Assembly (NCBI RefSeq): GCF_019279795.1
Contig: NC_056733.1
Location: forward strand, 1,996,253,304-1,996,317,303
DNA: 64,000 nucleotides
Direction of reading: 5' to 3'
Origin: Protopterus annectens
Lineage: Eukaryota; Chordata; Ceratodontiformes; Protopteridae
The notes under the pieces: generated by a model
Database searches by the model: none
Told to the model about the DNA's origin: nothing
What the model saw: the letters and a program-made list of their open reading frames with translations, nothing else
Made by a program: the position numbers and the translations under genes
Part shown: piece by piece, positions 23,980 to 34,529 of the stretch
Layout of the letters: each line of letters starts with the position of its first letter
How positions within the stretch are numbered: the first letter of the stretch is position 1

Positions 23980-24458
23980 TATAAGATCTGTTGTTCCTAC
24001 TACTACTATTGGAACTGTCTGGGTATCCACATTGCCCTTATTTCTGCCTGCAAATCCTGGTATTTTATGACTTTGCATCTCTCTGTACATAAGACACTGT
24101 AGTCACTGGGTGCAGCAATTTCAATGATCAATGCTACTTTTGCTTTCTTTTAATGCACCACTACATCTGGTTTTCTCACATCTTTTAATCTGTTGGTAAT
24201 GGATGATCTCTTGTGATGTAATGCTTTGTGGCTCATGTTTCCAGTGTTTTCAGCCACTTCAATACCATAATGTTTGCACAATCCCCAGTGCAACAGTCTT
24301 GCCACATTATTATGCTTTTCAGTATACAGTCCTTCTGCCATTAGTATGTGACAACCAGCAACAAGGTGTGCAGCAGTTTCCAAGTCTGTTTTATAAAATC
24401 TACATTTGTCTGTTTCTCCCACATGTTCAACAGATAAACCAACTTGTATGTAGCCCAC
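23980..24458 (-). pseudogene. R4/Dong-like endonuclease (RLE) C-terminal domain
   Basis: The minus strand reads a zinc-knuckle-like CRFYKTDLETAAHLVAGC, HNNVARLLHWGLCKHYG, then RKPDVVVH, a stop, and LIIEIAAPSDYSV with KYQDLQAEI. The PD...EIA-P-D pattern followed by KYQDL is that of the restriction-like endonuclease of Dong/R4-type LINEs, which nicks target DNA. An in-frame stop right after DVVVH and further stops inactivate it. Confidence 0.75.
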
Positions 24459-24676
24459 TATCTTGGGTCACCAATATTAACCTTTCATCTTTTGGTTTGA
24501 ATTCACCTCTCCTTAACCATTCCTGCATTCGATCCTGATCAACATGAGGTTCTTCCAGGGAGTTTTCTATATTTGCAACTATATTTATGCATTTTCCACA
24601 TTTCTTGCCTTCTCATCTGATCCTTCACCTTATATTCTTTCTTTTGTTTTTGGCACATTCAGTTGCTGCCTGATTT

Positions 24677-24868
24677 TTATCTACTTCTGGTTTGATTTCC
24701 ATTCCCACTTGATGTCAATATGTATACACTAAGCAGGGAAGTCATCTTAGATTTATTCTCCTCATGTTTCAAAACTTTCACTACATTTGGGTCTTGTGAG
24801 GTCAGCAGATGTATGTGCAGTCCCATGATTGCAGATCTATACATGTAATCAATTTCAAGGGAGCCCAT
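24677..24868 (-). pseudogene. R4/Dong-like linker between RT and endonuclease
   Basis: Frame with RSEGGMGSLEIDYMYRS and LHIHLLTSQD corresponds to the GGRGL-EIE-Y-SA--GL segment that follows the reverse transcriptase in Dong/R4 elements. Its other half (RKTRRMLYAHQMIY) lies at about 25270-25210, so the segment is split by the SINE-like insertion. Confidence 0.7.
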
Positions 24869-24909
24869 ACCTCCTTCAGAACGGGAACTATATATTCTTT
24901 GTATGCACT

Positions 24910-25192
24910 TCTTCTTTCGGCTTTTCCCAGTTAAAGGTCACCACAGTGGATCACCTGTCCGCTTATGATTGGCAGTGGAGTTTTACGGTGTTAAGTTGCC
25001 AGCCCGGTGCCCAACCTTCCCCAGAAGGCACACACATGCACACACTCACTCCGAGGGCCAAGTTAGAGTGTCCAATCCACCTACAGCATGTCTTTGGGAT
25101 GTGGGAGGAAACTGGAGTACCTGGAGGAAACCCACGCGACCACAGGGAGGACATGCAGACTCTGCACAGAAGGCTCCCCAGCCGAGGATCAA
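24910..25192 (-). mobile_element. SINE-like insertion with 14-bp target duplication
   Basis: Flanked by TCTTTGTATGCACT (24896-24909) and TCTTGGTATGCACT (25193-25206), identical except one base. Internally it has TTCTTTCGGCTTTTCCCAGT, GGTCACCACAGTGGATCA and GGAGGAAACCCACGCGACC. To my knowledge blocks like these recur in a repeat widespread in fish and other vertebrates; I do not assign a family name. It interrupts the C-terminal region of LINE D, so it is younger than that LINE. Orientation is inferred from the TTCTTCTT edge being a reversed 3' tail. Confidence 0.75.
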
Positions 25193-25881
25193 TCTTGGTA
25201 TGCACTGATTTTTATAAATCATTTGATGAGCATAAAGCATCCTTCTTGTTTTCCTATCTAATCTATGCAACATTTTTGGGGCCAATCAATCACTCCAAAA
25301 CTGTAAGTTAGGACAGGAAGAGCAAATTGGTTTACAGCTTGAATTTTGTTCCTAGATGTCAACGCTGTTTCCAGAATTAATTTAAGTCTTCTACAATATT
25401 CCATACTAAGTTTTATTTGATTTGTTCATGTTTTATTGTTGATCCTTCATCAGTTCACAAATATTTATACACTCCCTCTTGCTCAAGTTCTTTTATATCA
25501 CATTCTTGCCCCAAACTGATTTTTTTTTGGTGCTGCAGCTTTTCTGCTTTAAAGGTTGCGTTTGCACATTTAACAAGACCAAATGACATTCTTATATCAT
25601 CTGAAAAAGTTTTGACTACTTGTAGTTGTGCCTTCAGTTCCTTATCTGGTGAGTTATACAGTTTTAAATCATTGACAAAGGGAAGATGAGAAAATTTTTA
25701 CTTTGTTTTCTAGGACCCAAATTATACCCATGGTCTAATCTGTTAAGTAGACAGCTTAATGGGTTAAAGGCAAGACAAATTAGCAGTGGTGACAGGAGTC
25801 ACCCTGGAATATCCCCCTTTTATTTTTTATCCCTGGAACAATAATTTGGGTTTTACCATGGCTTAATTTCAAAGTGGTCTG

Positions 25882-26451
25882 TCACTGTTTTATGATCACT
25901 GTAATGTCTTCGATCAGTGCAGGGTGTATCTTATACATTTTTAAGCACTGTTTTATCCATGAATGTGGGATACTGTCGAATGCTTTTTTGTAGTCAGTCC
26001 ATGCTATAGTTATATTCTTCCCCTTTTTAAAGTTCTCCATTATGACTTCATTTAGCAACAAATGATCCTTTGTTCCATATGACTTTCTTTTATTATCCTT
26101 TTGTTCTATTGCCATGATTGAATTTTCTTCAAAATGATTATAACATTTGTTTGCATCAATTCCCGCGTATAGTTTATATATCGTCAGATGGTAATTTATT
26201 GGTTTATAATTTTTAGTATAACTTGCAGGTTCACCTTTAAGTAGGAGCATTGTTTTTCCTGTTGTTAACCAGGGTGATGTCTGTTTGGGGTATGCATATA
26301 AATAGTTCTTACTCATGGCTAAATCTTCATAGAAAGATGTTAATACTTTTAGCCCGAAGTTAGGTACTGCATCTGGGCGTAGGAGTTTCCAATTGGAGGC
26401 TTTTCTTATCTTTATTTCAATCTCTCTGGTTGTTACTTCATTCCATTTCAT
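25882..26451 (-). pseudogene. R4/Dong-like reverse transcriptase
   Basis: 190-codon open frame: NWKLLRPDAVPNFGLKVLTS (finger block), TTGKTMLLLKGEPASYTKNY, GTKDHLLLNEVIMENFKKGK, then ITIAWTDYKKAFDSIPHSW (motif A with catalytic Asp) and IKQCLKMYKIHPALI. These match R4/Dong/Rex6-type reverse transcriptases, whose motif A reads AWIDYKKAFDSVPH. Motif B and the motif C Asp pair are not found intact downstream, so the domain is incomplete. It is longer and better preserved than the matching frame at 14733-15230. Confidence 0.85.
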
Positions 26452-26555
26452 ATCCTGTACATTTGAACTTTTTATTCTTTCTTTTACTTCTTCTATGTAT
26501 TTAGCATCTTTGTTATGTTCCGCAGGATCTTGATAGATATTTCTCCAAAATGTAT

Positions 26556-26828
26556 CTATTTCTTCTTTTTTGGGTGGTCTTTCAGTTCCTTTTGCCTTTT
26601 TCCCAGTTCTCTGTAGAACCTTTTGGGGTCATCAATAAATTGCTTATTTTGTACTTTTCCTTTATATTTATCTGCATATCTTCTACGTTTTTCGACGTGT
26701 ACTGAGATGTTTAGTTTATTTGCAATAGTGCAAGATAGATCCTGATCTGTTCTAATATTGTGTATTGCTTTTATCACATCTATCTTTATTGATCTGTTCC
26801 CTCTTCTATTCTCTTCTAACAGTGACAC
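26556..26828 (-). pseudogene. R4/Dong-like N-terminal linker
   Basis: Basic frame with RRRYADKYKGKVQNKQFIDDPKRFYRELG. It corresponds to the basic segment upstream of the reverse transcriptase in Dong/R4-type elements (pattern QN-LF-ND-KRFYR-L). It lies in the expected order just right of the RT frame. Confidence 0.65.
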
Positions 26829-27121
26829 TTCTTGTCTTAATTACTTTATAGTTTTCTCTATTTAATACTTCTATGATGGTATTCGATTTCTCCACCTTTC
26901 CCTTACTACTCTGTGTACTTGTGGTAGAACTTTATCTGTTATTAATTTAGCTGCACAGTAATATATTCTGTTTATGTCTGTTATATAGCATGGATCTCTA
27001 TGGACATTCCTAATTACTGTGTTCATTTGTTTTATCAAACTTCTAACTTTTGGGGTTTTATTGACCTTCTGCAGTCTATTTCTTTCATTGATCTTAATAT
27101 GTCTATCTATTTATCTCTAAA

Positions 27122-27634
27122 TCAAGCAACTCTTTTTTCTCTTAGCTCATTTTCTTCTAAACTGAGGACACATTTTTTGTTCTGCATTTCCTGCAGAAGC
27201 TCTATAGAAAGTTCCATAGCATCTTCCTCTGGCACATTCTCAATTTCATTTTGTGTCATCCATTGCTCTGTCTTATTGGAACTCATTGGCCTATCTCTCC
27301 TCAACATCGACTGTGTCAGAGTTGCCACAGTTTCCTGTTCCTTCTCTTGCTGTCCAGCTCCAACTGAAAGTTTATACTGGTTTCTTGTAGAAGTCTGCAA
27401 AATATCCTCATATAGCAGCTGATCAGTTGCTGCCCGTTCCACTGGTTTCTCCTTAATTTGGATGTCCATTACTCTAGCCTGCTGTGGTGTTTTCTGAGTT
27501 AGATTTTCTACACTAAATCCTTTACTTCGCAAGTACTCCATAACATCAGTTTCTATTTCTTTAACTTCTCCATTGCTAATCTTCTTTTCGACTTTTCCTC
27601 TTTGTCTTCTTTTTTTGTATTGTAAAGTTTGCAT
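27122..27634 (-). pseudogene. R4/Dong-like element N-terminal region
   Basis: 170-codon open frame, strongly charged and Glu/Gln-rich, starting in a Lys/Arg-rich stretch (YKKRRQRGKVEKK). No known domain is recognised. It lies between the 5' end and the RT of LINE D and is probably the N-terminal part of that element's protein. A related but more decayed stretch covers 16.4-16.7 kb in LINE C. Confidence 0.5.
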
Positions 27635-28140
27635 GTCTGGGTTCCTTTTCCTGTATTTCTCTTCAAATATCTTTGGTGCTGCTCTTTTTGTATTGATTAG
27701 TTTTGCTTTCTCCTTTGCATAAATATTACTCCAAATTAAATCTCTTTCTTTCCCGCGTCCATATTTCTTCTTCAGATATCTCCTGATCTTTCTGTTTCTC
27801 CTTACTTTGGGGACTCCATCATGCTGTGATGTAACTTGTGTTAGACCTTATACACCAAATCCTTCACTTCGCAACCATTCCATAATTCAGCTTCTTTTAA
27901 CCTCTACTTTACTAATCTTTTTTTACATTTCCTCTTTGTGATATTATTTTTTTTATTGTGAAATTGTCTATAAATGGATGCCTTTGCTTATATTTCTCTT
28001 TGGATATTTTTGGGGCTGCCTTTTTTGTATTGATTAATTTGGCTTTCAACTTTGCATAAATATTGCACCATATCAAATCTCTTTCCTTCCCATGTCCATA
28101 GTTCTTTTTTATACCTTTCAAAAATCTCTAAATTTTGTTT
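27520..28140 (-). repeat. Internal tandem duplication in LINE D
   Basis: 27520-27800 and 27870-28140 are diverged copies about 350 bp apart. Shared blocks are TTCGCAA, CATAA, CTTTTTTTGTATTGATTA, TTTGCATAAATATT and AAATCTCTTTC-TTCCC-TCCATA. The duplication lengthens the N-terminal region of the LINE. Whether it belongs to the family or only to this copy is unknown. Confidence 0.7.
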
Positions 28141-28849
28141 GTATTTTCACACCCAAACAGATCAAAGTTTCTTGGTCTATATAATGTTTTTCACAAATCT
28201 GTTGTATTAATGAATACAATTTTTTTATTTTAAGCTTCTGACAGTTTCTCTTGTGGAAGTATTTTTCTTTCCTCTAATGTCTCTCTTAATCTTTTTGTAT
28301 ATCTTGTGTTTGGAAATTCTGGGCTTGTTGCGTATTAGTAACTTTCTTTCTTATCCTCAATAGTCCACTCTATCGTCTTTATGGGTCTTCTTTGGCATAT
28401 CAGTTTTTGTGATTTTTGTGGACTGCTACTCCCTTCTACAAGAGGGGGGCCATCCTATAATGGGGCCAGGCCAGGCCCATGGGGAAGGATGGCCTCCCTC
28501 TTGTATATGCGGTCCAGTTATATCTCAGCTTTTCAAAGCTGTCACTAATTTGCTTGATTAAACCAAAACATCAGGCTGGCAATAGGAACTAATTCCTATT
28601 ATTTTTACAAATGGGTGGGATGGCTGCAGTTCTGTAGTAGTGAAGCAATTAAGGAAAACACCAACTTTACGCTACTAGCAGCAGTTTAAGATAGGTACTG
28701 GAATAGTTGGAGTTGGGTATGCCATGCAGACAGCCTATTACATACTAAGAGAGAAAGTGCTCTCACTAAAGTTATTCAAAGTTGCTAAAAAGACAAAACT
28801 CTTTGGATAAAAGTATGAGTGGACCTTTAAGGAAGAGCCTTATTTTGGG

Positions 28850-29875
28850 GGGGCATGATCTCAAAGGTTTATAAAATCATGGTAGAAATCAAACGATCAG
28901 CCACAGATACATATAGGCATTGGTGGGAAAGGGTTATTCATCTGGATCTTCCCTGGAAGCATTACCAATCTCTTATCAGCATTCCCAGATTTGAAACAAA
29001 ATCCGGAATATTCCATTTATTTGTCTTGTTATGCCTGTTTACATTTTTTATACCCAAGTGAAGCTAGCATAATGATTAACCTGCAGTTTCCATTCTCCGT
29101 TGGTGTTATCGAAGTACACAGGTAGAGAAATGGACACATAATGTTTGGGTGTGTGTGGAATTGTGTGGTTTAAAAGAATTGTTGTTTCAATGTATTGAGA
29201 AACTCTGGCCTGGAGCGGTCTCTACTCTTTTTCTGTTGAGTTATGATCTGTCTCTTTCCTTAGACAAACCACACTGTGCTTTGTTATAGCTCATGCCATA
29301 GATTGGAAACAAGCACATTAGCAGTGCATGGAAGAATATGGACTCTCCTAATGTTTCTGAATTTGATAGCATTATATGGAACTTATGTCAGCTTGAATCC
29401 AGCTGCAAGGATGGACATCCTAGTGAGTTTATCAGGACTAAATGGGGTTTATGTGTACAAGTTGTACATCAGATCAGAAAGTTTAAATCAGCTATTTTAA
29501 GAAAGGTATGTCTGTCCCCTTTGACCTCAGATGCTGGTCACTTGGGTGTATGTTAGGGAGTTAGGTACAGGATTCTTTTTTTTTCAGTATTATTTATGCA
29601 ACCTACCATGATAACCGCCTTCTGTTGAAGAACGTAATCCTCATTTGAGGAGCCTTTCTGGCTAGCTGCCACAGATTCAGTTTAGTTTTTACTTAGTATA
29701 TAACACTATTTTTTATATAGTTCTTAGATTTTGTAGAGATTACCTTTTTGCTCTTTTTATTTCTTTTAATTGTGCTAAATTTGTTCTTTGTATGGCATCT
29801 CTATTTCTTTGTAATAGTGTTATGTTTTAATTTTCTTACAAAATAAACTTTAGGATAAAAAAGAAAACCAATATG
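28850..29875 (+). mobile_element. L1/Tx1-like LINE 3' end
   Basis: Decayed C-terminus of an L1/Tx1-type ORF2 on the plus strand. The frame at 28855-29061 has SKVYKIMVE and YRHWWERVIHLDLPWKHY. After frameshifts come HNVWVCVEL, then IDWKQAHISSAWKN and SEFDSIIWNLCQLES (29300-29410), matching the L1/Tx1 terminal pattern in which a Leu/Ala-rich helix is followed by IARHWK and a Trp-rich end. A T-rich 3' UTR ends with AAAATAAACTTTAGG and a short A-rich tail near 29845-29875. Confidence 0.6.
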
Positions 29876-30788
29876 ATGGACTCAGTTTTTGTTACTCATT
29901 TCAAAGGCAGCACCTCAGCACCAAAATATTCCACAGGCTTTGTGGCCCACAGGAACAAAGCCCTAACCATGAACATCCAGGGTTTAATTAGCATCCCTGC
30001 ATTGGAGGAGCCAGCCGAGAAGGGAAGAATCAAGGGCATGTCCTGCTCACCTGCTCCTGGGGAGTGGAGATTGTTGTGCACACTCATGGGTACACAGAGT
30101 TGGGGCAATTTCCATGGTGGTTAAGGCTGCTGAGAGGGATACCCCTTCAGGAAGTCAGAGGACATCCTCTGTAGTATGTCCACTGCACCCCACTTCTTGA
30201 TGCTTAGTTAGTGCATGCAGGAATATGATCTTAAAAGCAGAAAATCTCAAAACAGCCCCGATGGCTGTCTATATAAATGATGGCCCCCTCCCAGTTGAAC
30301 CTTGCCCCCATGATGGGGAACAAATAAGCTGACTGATTGTGTGGAGGGGGCCTGATGACTGACAATCCACTGTGGCAAACAAAATTCTGTAACAGAGTGT
30401 CACTGGCATATTTTAGCCCAAAACTTTAATGGGTAATAATGAACTGAAGTGGAATTTGACAATATAGACTTCAGATTCACATTAAAATAAATTAAACTTT
30501 GGCATATTCTAACCTGTGAGATATTATCTTGTTGACCAATTTTCTCTCTTTTTTAACTATACAGGTTCACACTAATAGTAGACTTTGCATTTGTAAAGGT
30601 CCATCAAGAAATGATTTGACTTCCTCAGTTGTACAGAACATGAGTATGGAAGTTATAGGACAGAAGCTCATGCCTTCAGAATTACAGTCCAACCATCTTA
30701 ATTTTGTTCATAGGTTCATAGCTATACTGTACTATATTATTATACTATATTGTGCTATACTGCTTCCTAGTAGTGACATCCATTTCTT
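29876..30788. other. Unassigned sequence
   Basis: No gene recognised. 29876-30120 contains TCCACAGGCTTTGTGGCCCA and ACAAAGCCCT; a loosely similar arrangement occurs near 40070-40110, hinting at a dispersed repeat. A pyrimidine tract followed by AG at 30540-30564 looks like a splice acceptor, but no coding exon could be supported. Confidence 0.35.
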
Positions 30789-30802
30789 AGCTGCAGGTCT
30801 GA

Positions 30803-30805
<3 letters not shown>

Positions 30806-30836
<31 letters not shown>

Positions 30837-32023
30837 GCCCCCTTTTTCCCATTTTTCTACATCAGGTCGGGGTATCGTGTTAACTGTCACCAACTCTCTC
30901 AATTCAGTGCCACACTCCTGCCTTCTTCAACACTCATACCTGACTGTCGCAGATCTTCTTTCACACAATCCATCCACCTCTTTGCTGGACATCCACGCTT
31001 CCTTTTACCTTCTTCCTGTCTGTCCTAAATATTCCTCACCAGATTGCTTTCTGCTTTTCTACATATGTACCCAAACCACTGTAATCTGTTCTCTTTGATC
31101 TTTTCTGCAATTGGAGCTACTTTGGCTTCTGCTCTTATGTCCTCATTTCTTCGCCTGTCCCGCAGTGTGCATCCTACCACCTTTCTCAGGCACATTTCCA
31201 TCACCTCTAGCTTCCTCAGCTGTTCTGCCTTTACTGCCCAGGTTTCTGTACCATACAATAGTACTGGTCGCACCACTGTCTTGTACACCTTACGTTTCAG
31301 CTTCTTTGGCATTCTTCTGTCATAGACTACACATGATACTCTATGCCAGTTGGCTGCAGCCCCTCTGATTCTAGCTTTGACCTCTTCATTCAAACTACCC
31401 TTCTCCACAACTACTCCTCCCAGATACTTGAAGCTGTTTACCTGTTCCACTATCTTTCCTTATATCTCTATTCTTAGCTTCTTCTGATTTCCCCAATTTG
31501 CTGCCATTACCATCGTCTTATTTGTGCTAAGTTTCATCCCATGTGCCTTCTGATTTTCATTCCATTCTTCTATCCTTTGCTGAAGTTCTAACTCAGAGAC
31601 TGCCTGTACTGCCACATCATCTGCATACAGCAGCTTTGTTGATCCATCCCCACCAACCTGTTTGCTAATGTAGTCCATCACTAGTATGAACAGCAGTGGG
31701 TTCAGAGCTGAATACTGATACACACCCACACCCACTGAGAGCCCCTCTGTGAGGCCGAACACTGTCTGTACTTGAGTCATTGGGTTCTTGTACATAGTCT
31801 GCGCTAATTCTACCAGTGTTTCTGGGACTTCAAACCACTGCAGTACTGCCCAGATCAGCTTTCTTGGGACCTTGTCATATTCTTTCTCCAAGTCTAAGAA
31901 TGCCCAGTTGGACTCTTTCCTCATCTCTAGCTTCTTCTCAAGTATCTGTCTCAATGCAAACATCGGGTCAGTTGTGTTGCATCCTGATCTGAATCCAAAC
32001 TGCTCATCTCCCATCTTGCATTC
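30806..32023 (-). mobile_element. RTE-type LINE, 5'-truncated, with target duplication
   Basis: Minus-strand insertion bounded by a 17-bp target duplication: AGCTGCAGGTCTGATTC (30789-30805) and AGCTGCAGGTGTGATTC (32024-32040), one mismatch. The 3' end is a (ATG)n microsatellite on the minus strand, seen as (CAT)n at 30805-30836, the kind of tail RTE elements carry. The body encodes the C-terminal two-thirds of the reverse transcriptase and starts directly at the 5' junction, so the copy was truncated on insertion. Confidence 0.92.
31025..32014 (-). pseudogene. RTE reverse transcriptase, two frames
   Basis: From 32014: GDEQFGFRSGCNTTDPMFALRQ, FLDLEKEYDKVPRKLIW (motif A, D retained), then GVYQYSALNPLLFILVMDYI (motif B region; the usual GVRQGS-LSPLLF is changed), LLYADDVAVQA (motif C with intact YADD) and LSTNKTMVM. 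After a frameshift near 31455 the second frame (31450-31025) has FKYLGGVV, VRPVLLYGTETWAVK and RLQWFGYICR. This whole pattern is that of RTE-clade LINEs, whose ORFs are often annotated in vertebrates as CFDP2-like or craniofacial-development-like. A changed motif B and the frameshift make it inactive. Confidence 0.92.
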
Positions 32024-32040
32024 AGCTGCAGGTGTGATTC

Positions 32041-32384
32041 TTATCTCTAATATTATTTTGTGTTATAAATGTAAGTCAGACTGACTGTGTTTGAATAATC
32101 TCACAATATTTAATACTCTAGATAAATCACTTCACTAAATTAGCAACCAAAACAAAGAACTCTCAAGCAGGGAGGACCTTAAGGTTCTAACCTTCCTCAT
32201 TTACTGTTCACATTATTTATTAACTACATTACAACACATTTGTTGCCTAATACTAAGAAAACATACAATGTAACCCTGTTTGAAATCTGTTCAATGCAGA
32301 GTCATTCCTGCTTACTCATTCTGTCATTTTAGTTTACAGAAGCAAGGCAATGAGCTTCTTCATGTAGTCCTGCCATGATTCCTT
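32041..32384. other. Unassigned AT-rich sequence
   Basis: Short non-coding stretch between the RTE insertion and the minisatellite, without recognised features. Confidence 0.4.
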
Positions 32385-32850
32385 CAGTCTCCATGTGTCT
32401 GCTGCATGACATTGGTCTCCATGTGTCTGCTGCATGACATTGGTCTCCATGTGTCTGCTGCATGACATTGGTCTCCATGTGTCTGCTGCATGACATTGGT
32501 CTCCATGTGTCTACTGCATAACATTGGTCTCCATGTGTCTGCTGCATGACATTGGTCTCCATGTGTCTGCTGCATGACATTGGTCTCCATACTGCTGCAT
32601 GACATTGGTCTCCATGTGTCTACTGCATGACATTGCATGTGTCTACTGCATGACATTGGTCTCCATGTGTCTGCTGCATGACATTGGTCTCCATGTGTCT
32701 GCTGCGTGACATTGGTCTCCATGTGTCTACTGCATGACATTGGTCTCCATGTGTCTACTGCATGACATTGCATGTGTCTGCTGCATGACATTGGTCTCCA
32801 TGTGTCTGCTGCATGACATTGGTCTCCATGTATAGACTGCTTGACTTTGG
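32385..32850. repeat. 28-bp minisatellite
   Basis: About sixteen head-to-tail copies of a 28-bp unit containing CATGACATTGGTCTCCATGT and then GTCTGCTG. Variants carry CTACTG instead of CTGCTG, and some units are shortened: one lacks GTGTCTG and two read ACATTGCATGTGTCT. Because 28 is not a multiple of three, the open frames across it rotate through three registers and give a spurious Cys/His/Met-rich protein. Confidence 0.95.
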
Positions 32851-32898
32851 ACTTTGGTCTGTATTTTCTATAATATTTGCATTGTTGAATATTTATTA

Positions 32899-33243
32899 CA
32901 CTAGAGAGTTGATTATCCAAACTAATTGGGACCTAGGGTAGTTCGGATAATCAGACTGTTAGGATAATCAAATGTATAATTGAACCGGATAAAAAACTTC
33001 TAAAATCTTGTTTTTTTCTGCACACAGGAATAAACTTTTCAACCATTCAGTGATTCCAGTGGACAATAAAGAATATTTTTCACAGACAAGCTTGGCTGCA
33101 AGCTCAAAAAACATGCTCAAGCAAATATGTAAAATGTTTACATCTTCAGAATATATGATTTTTCCTACCAAAAAACTTTCGAAGGCTGGTTCGGATAATT
33201 GATGTTTCAGATAATAGACATTCGGATAATCGATTCTCTACTG
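32899..33243. mobile_element. pogo/Tigger-like MITE, interrupted
   Basis: Left terminus CACTAGAGAGTTGATTATCC (32899, preceded by TA) is inverted at the right terminus, which reads CAGTAGAGAATCGATTATCC on the minus strand (33243 back to 33224). Subterminal TTCGGATAATC-like motifs recur at both ends. The original right flank with its TA (39702-39703) now lies 6.4 kb away, because a Penelope-like element inserted into the MITE's last bases; the second copy of that end is at 39689-39701. No transposase is encoded. TA duplication and TIR style suggest a pogo/Tc1 superfamily element. Confidence 0.8.
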
Positions 33244-33326
33244 TTTTAAATCAAGTAGCAACAACGCCCCAAACCAGAGAATGAGTGTTCCTGCTATGTA
33301 AAAATGTAATAAATCCTTAGCAAAGT

Positions 33327-33388
33327 CGCAGGAACACAACGGCTTCTATAATTCAAAGTAGGCAAAGTCACCACATTTAAGAATCCAC
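33327..33388 (+). repeat. Penelope inverted terminal repeat, left arm
   Basis: Perfect inverse of 39629-39690 over 60-62 bp, starting CGCAGGAACACAACGG. Penelope-like elements often carry inverted partial copies of their terminal repeat; here the left arm is followed directly by coding sequence. Perfect identity between arms suggests the insertion is not very old. Confidence 0.93.
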
Positions 33389-33396
33389 CGGAGAGT

Positions 33397-34529
33397 ATGG
33401 CTTGCCTGGCTTCCTGTGATGATATCGAGTTGGCGTACACGCCGGAGAACAACCCTTCCTTTGATTGGATGCAGGGGAGGTTCCGTGAATGCATAGAAGG
33501 CAGCAACAATAAACTACTTCTTTTTGAACCAAGTAAAGAGGATTTTGGGCATGGCGACAATGCCGAGGAACTATTGGAGCTGGCGAAGGACTTGGATTAG
33601 TTGAAGCAGATTTCATGAAGCTCAAAAGACTACAGCTGCAGCGACAGCATTTTGAAGCGTGCATAGAGAAACGGATTATCCCCAGAGGGCTACGAGTATT
33701 AAAAATGCCCACCACAGGTAACCTTTTTCCTGAACTTCTATTAAAATGGCAAAAACTCAATATAGATTTAAGCTTCAATTATATGAAGCTTTTGATAGAT
33801 TTTCACAGACCGGAAGAAGAGTTGTTAAGGGAAAAAGTGACTGCTTTGCACAGTTCCGTTGTTGCTAAATATAAAACATCTAAAGCAACAATGGGCCTTG
33901 ACAGATTAATGGACAATGTGTCTCTTTTTGAGACAAGACTTTTTAATCAAAAGAAAACCAAAATTGAGAGAGACACTACGGATTTTAAAAATGGCCATGT
34001 TTTCACTTGGCCCAGGACTGCAAGGAGGGAAAGCAGTACTAAGAGAACAGCAGCTAGAGATGTTGTAAATGCTGTGAATGACAATGTTAACTCAGGATTC
34101 AATGTTAATTCAGGATATGATGTTGCTGTTACTGAATCTGATGCTAATGAAGTGAATGTTGATATATCACATGCCAAGGACACTGTTAGTGTATCTGAAG
34201 GCTCTGTTAGTAACAAGAATCTGTATCCAACAGTCATACAAACTAAGGGACATAATAAGCATTGTGATAACCTTCCTAATGTCTTTAGTTCTAGTGTGAA
34301 GGGTATTGTGAACAACATAAATACTAAAAATGGGAACACATCAGTAGTTAGAAAGAAAGTGGTGACGAATGAACAAGGGAAAGAAAGTGAAGTCATGACT
34401 CCACCACTAGAGGTCCCTTACCATATTCAGTCCCCCTATGAGCAGGGGAAGGCAAAAAGGAAATTCATAGAACCCAACCAGGTGGGGCCCACACTCAAGA
34501 AAATGTGGACAAAGACAGGGAATCCCTAG
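33397..34529 (+). pseudogene. Penelope ORF N-terminal region
   Basis: Two frames (33397-33600 and 33615-34529) join as ELAKDL then VEADFMKLKRLQLQRQHFE after a 1-nt shift near 33590. The region is a Lys/Arg/Leu-rich coiled-coil-like stretch (IPRGLRVLKMPTTGNLFPE, LIDFHRPEEELLREKV), followed by a low-complexity Asn/Val/Asp/Ser-rich linker at 34060-34330. Upstream coiled regions of this kind are usual in Neptune-type elements. A second frameshift at about 34525 separates it from the RT part. I see no enzymatic domain. Confidence 0.8.

Larger units (their letters stand above)
23780..28510 (-). mobile_element. R4/Dong-like LINE D with restriction-like endonuclease
   Basis: A nearly full-length but decayed LINE on the minus strand. 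From right to left: a 5' unit with G-rich start (28.5 kb), an N-terminal ORF region (28.3-27.1 kb, partly duplicated), a linker (26.83-26.56 kb), reverse transcriptase (26.45-25.88 kb), a C-terminal region (25.3-24.7 kb) and a PD-(D/E)XK-like endonuclease part (24.46-23.98 kb). This order (RT first, restriction-like endonuclease last) is characteristic of R4/Dong/Rex6-type LINEs, as opposed to the endonuclease-first CR1, L1 and RTE types. A SINE-like insert splits the C-terminal region at 24910-25192. Confidence 0.82.

Noticed and set aside
29300..29500. Exon-like open frame with a GTATGT donor at its end
   Set aside because: The translation (IDWKQAHISSAWKN, SEFDSIIWNLCQLES) fits the C-terminus of an L1/Tx1-type ORF2, and decayed L1-like frames precede it. 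An A-rich LINE 3' end follows.
30541..30710. Putative exon after a strong pyrimidine tract and CAG
   Set aside because: The frame (LCICKGPSRNDLTSSVV) matches no family I know and has no convincing donor; it runs into the RTE target site.
32384..32920. 178-codon Cys/His/Met-rich open frame
   Set aside because: It is simply the translation of the 28-bp minisatellite, which stays open in several registers.
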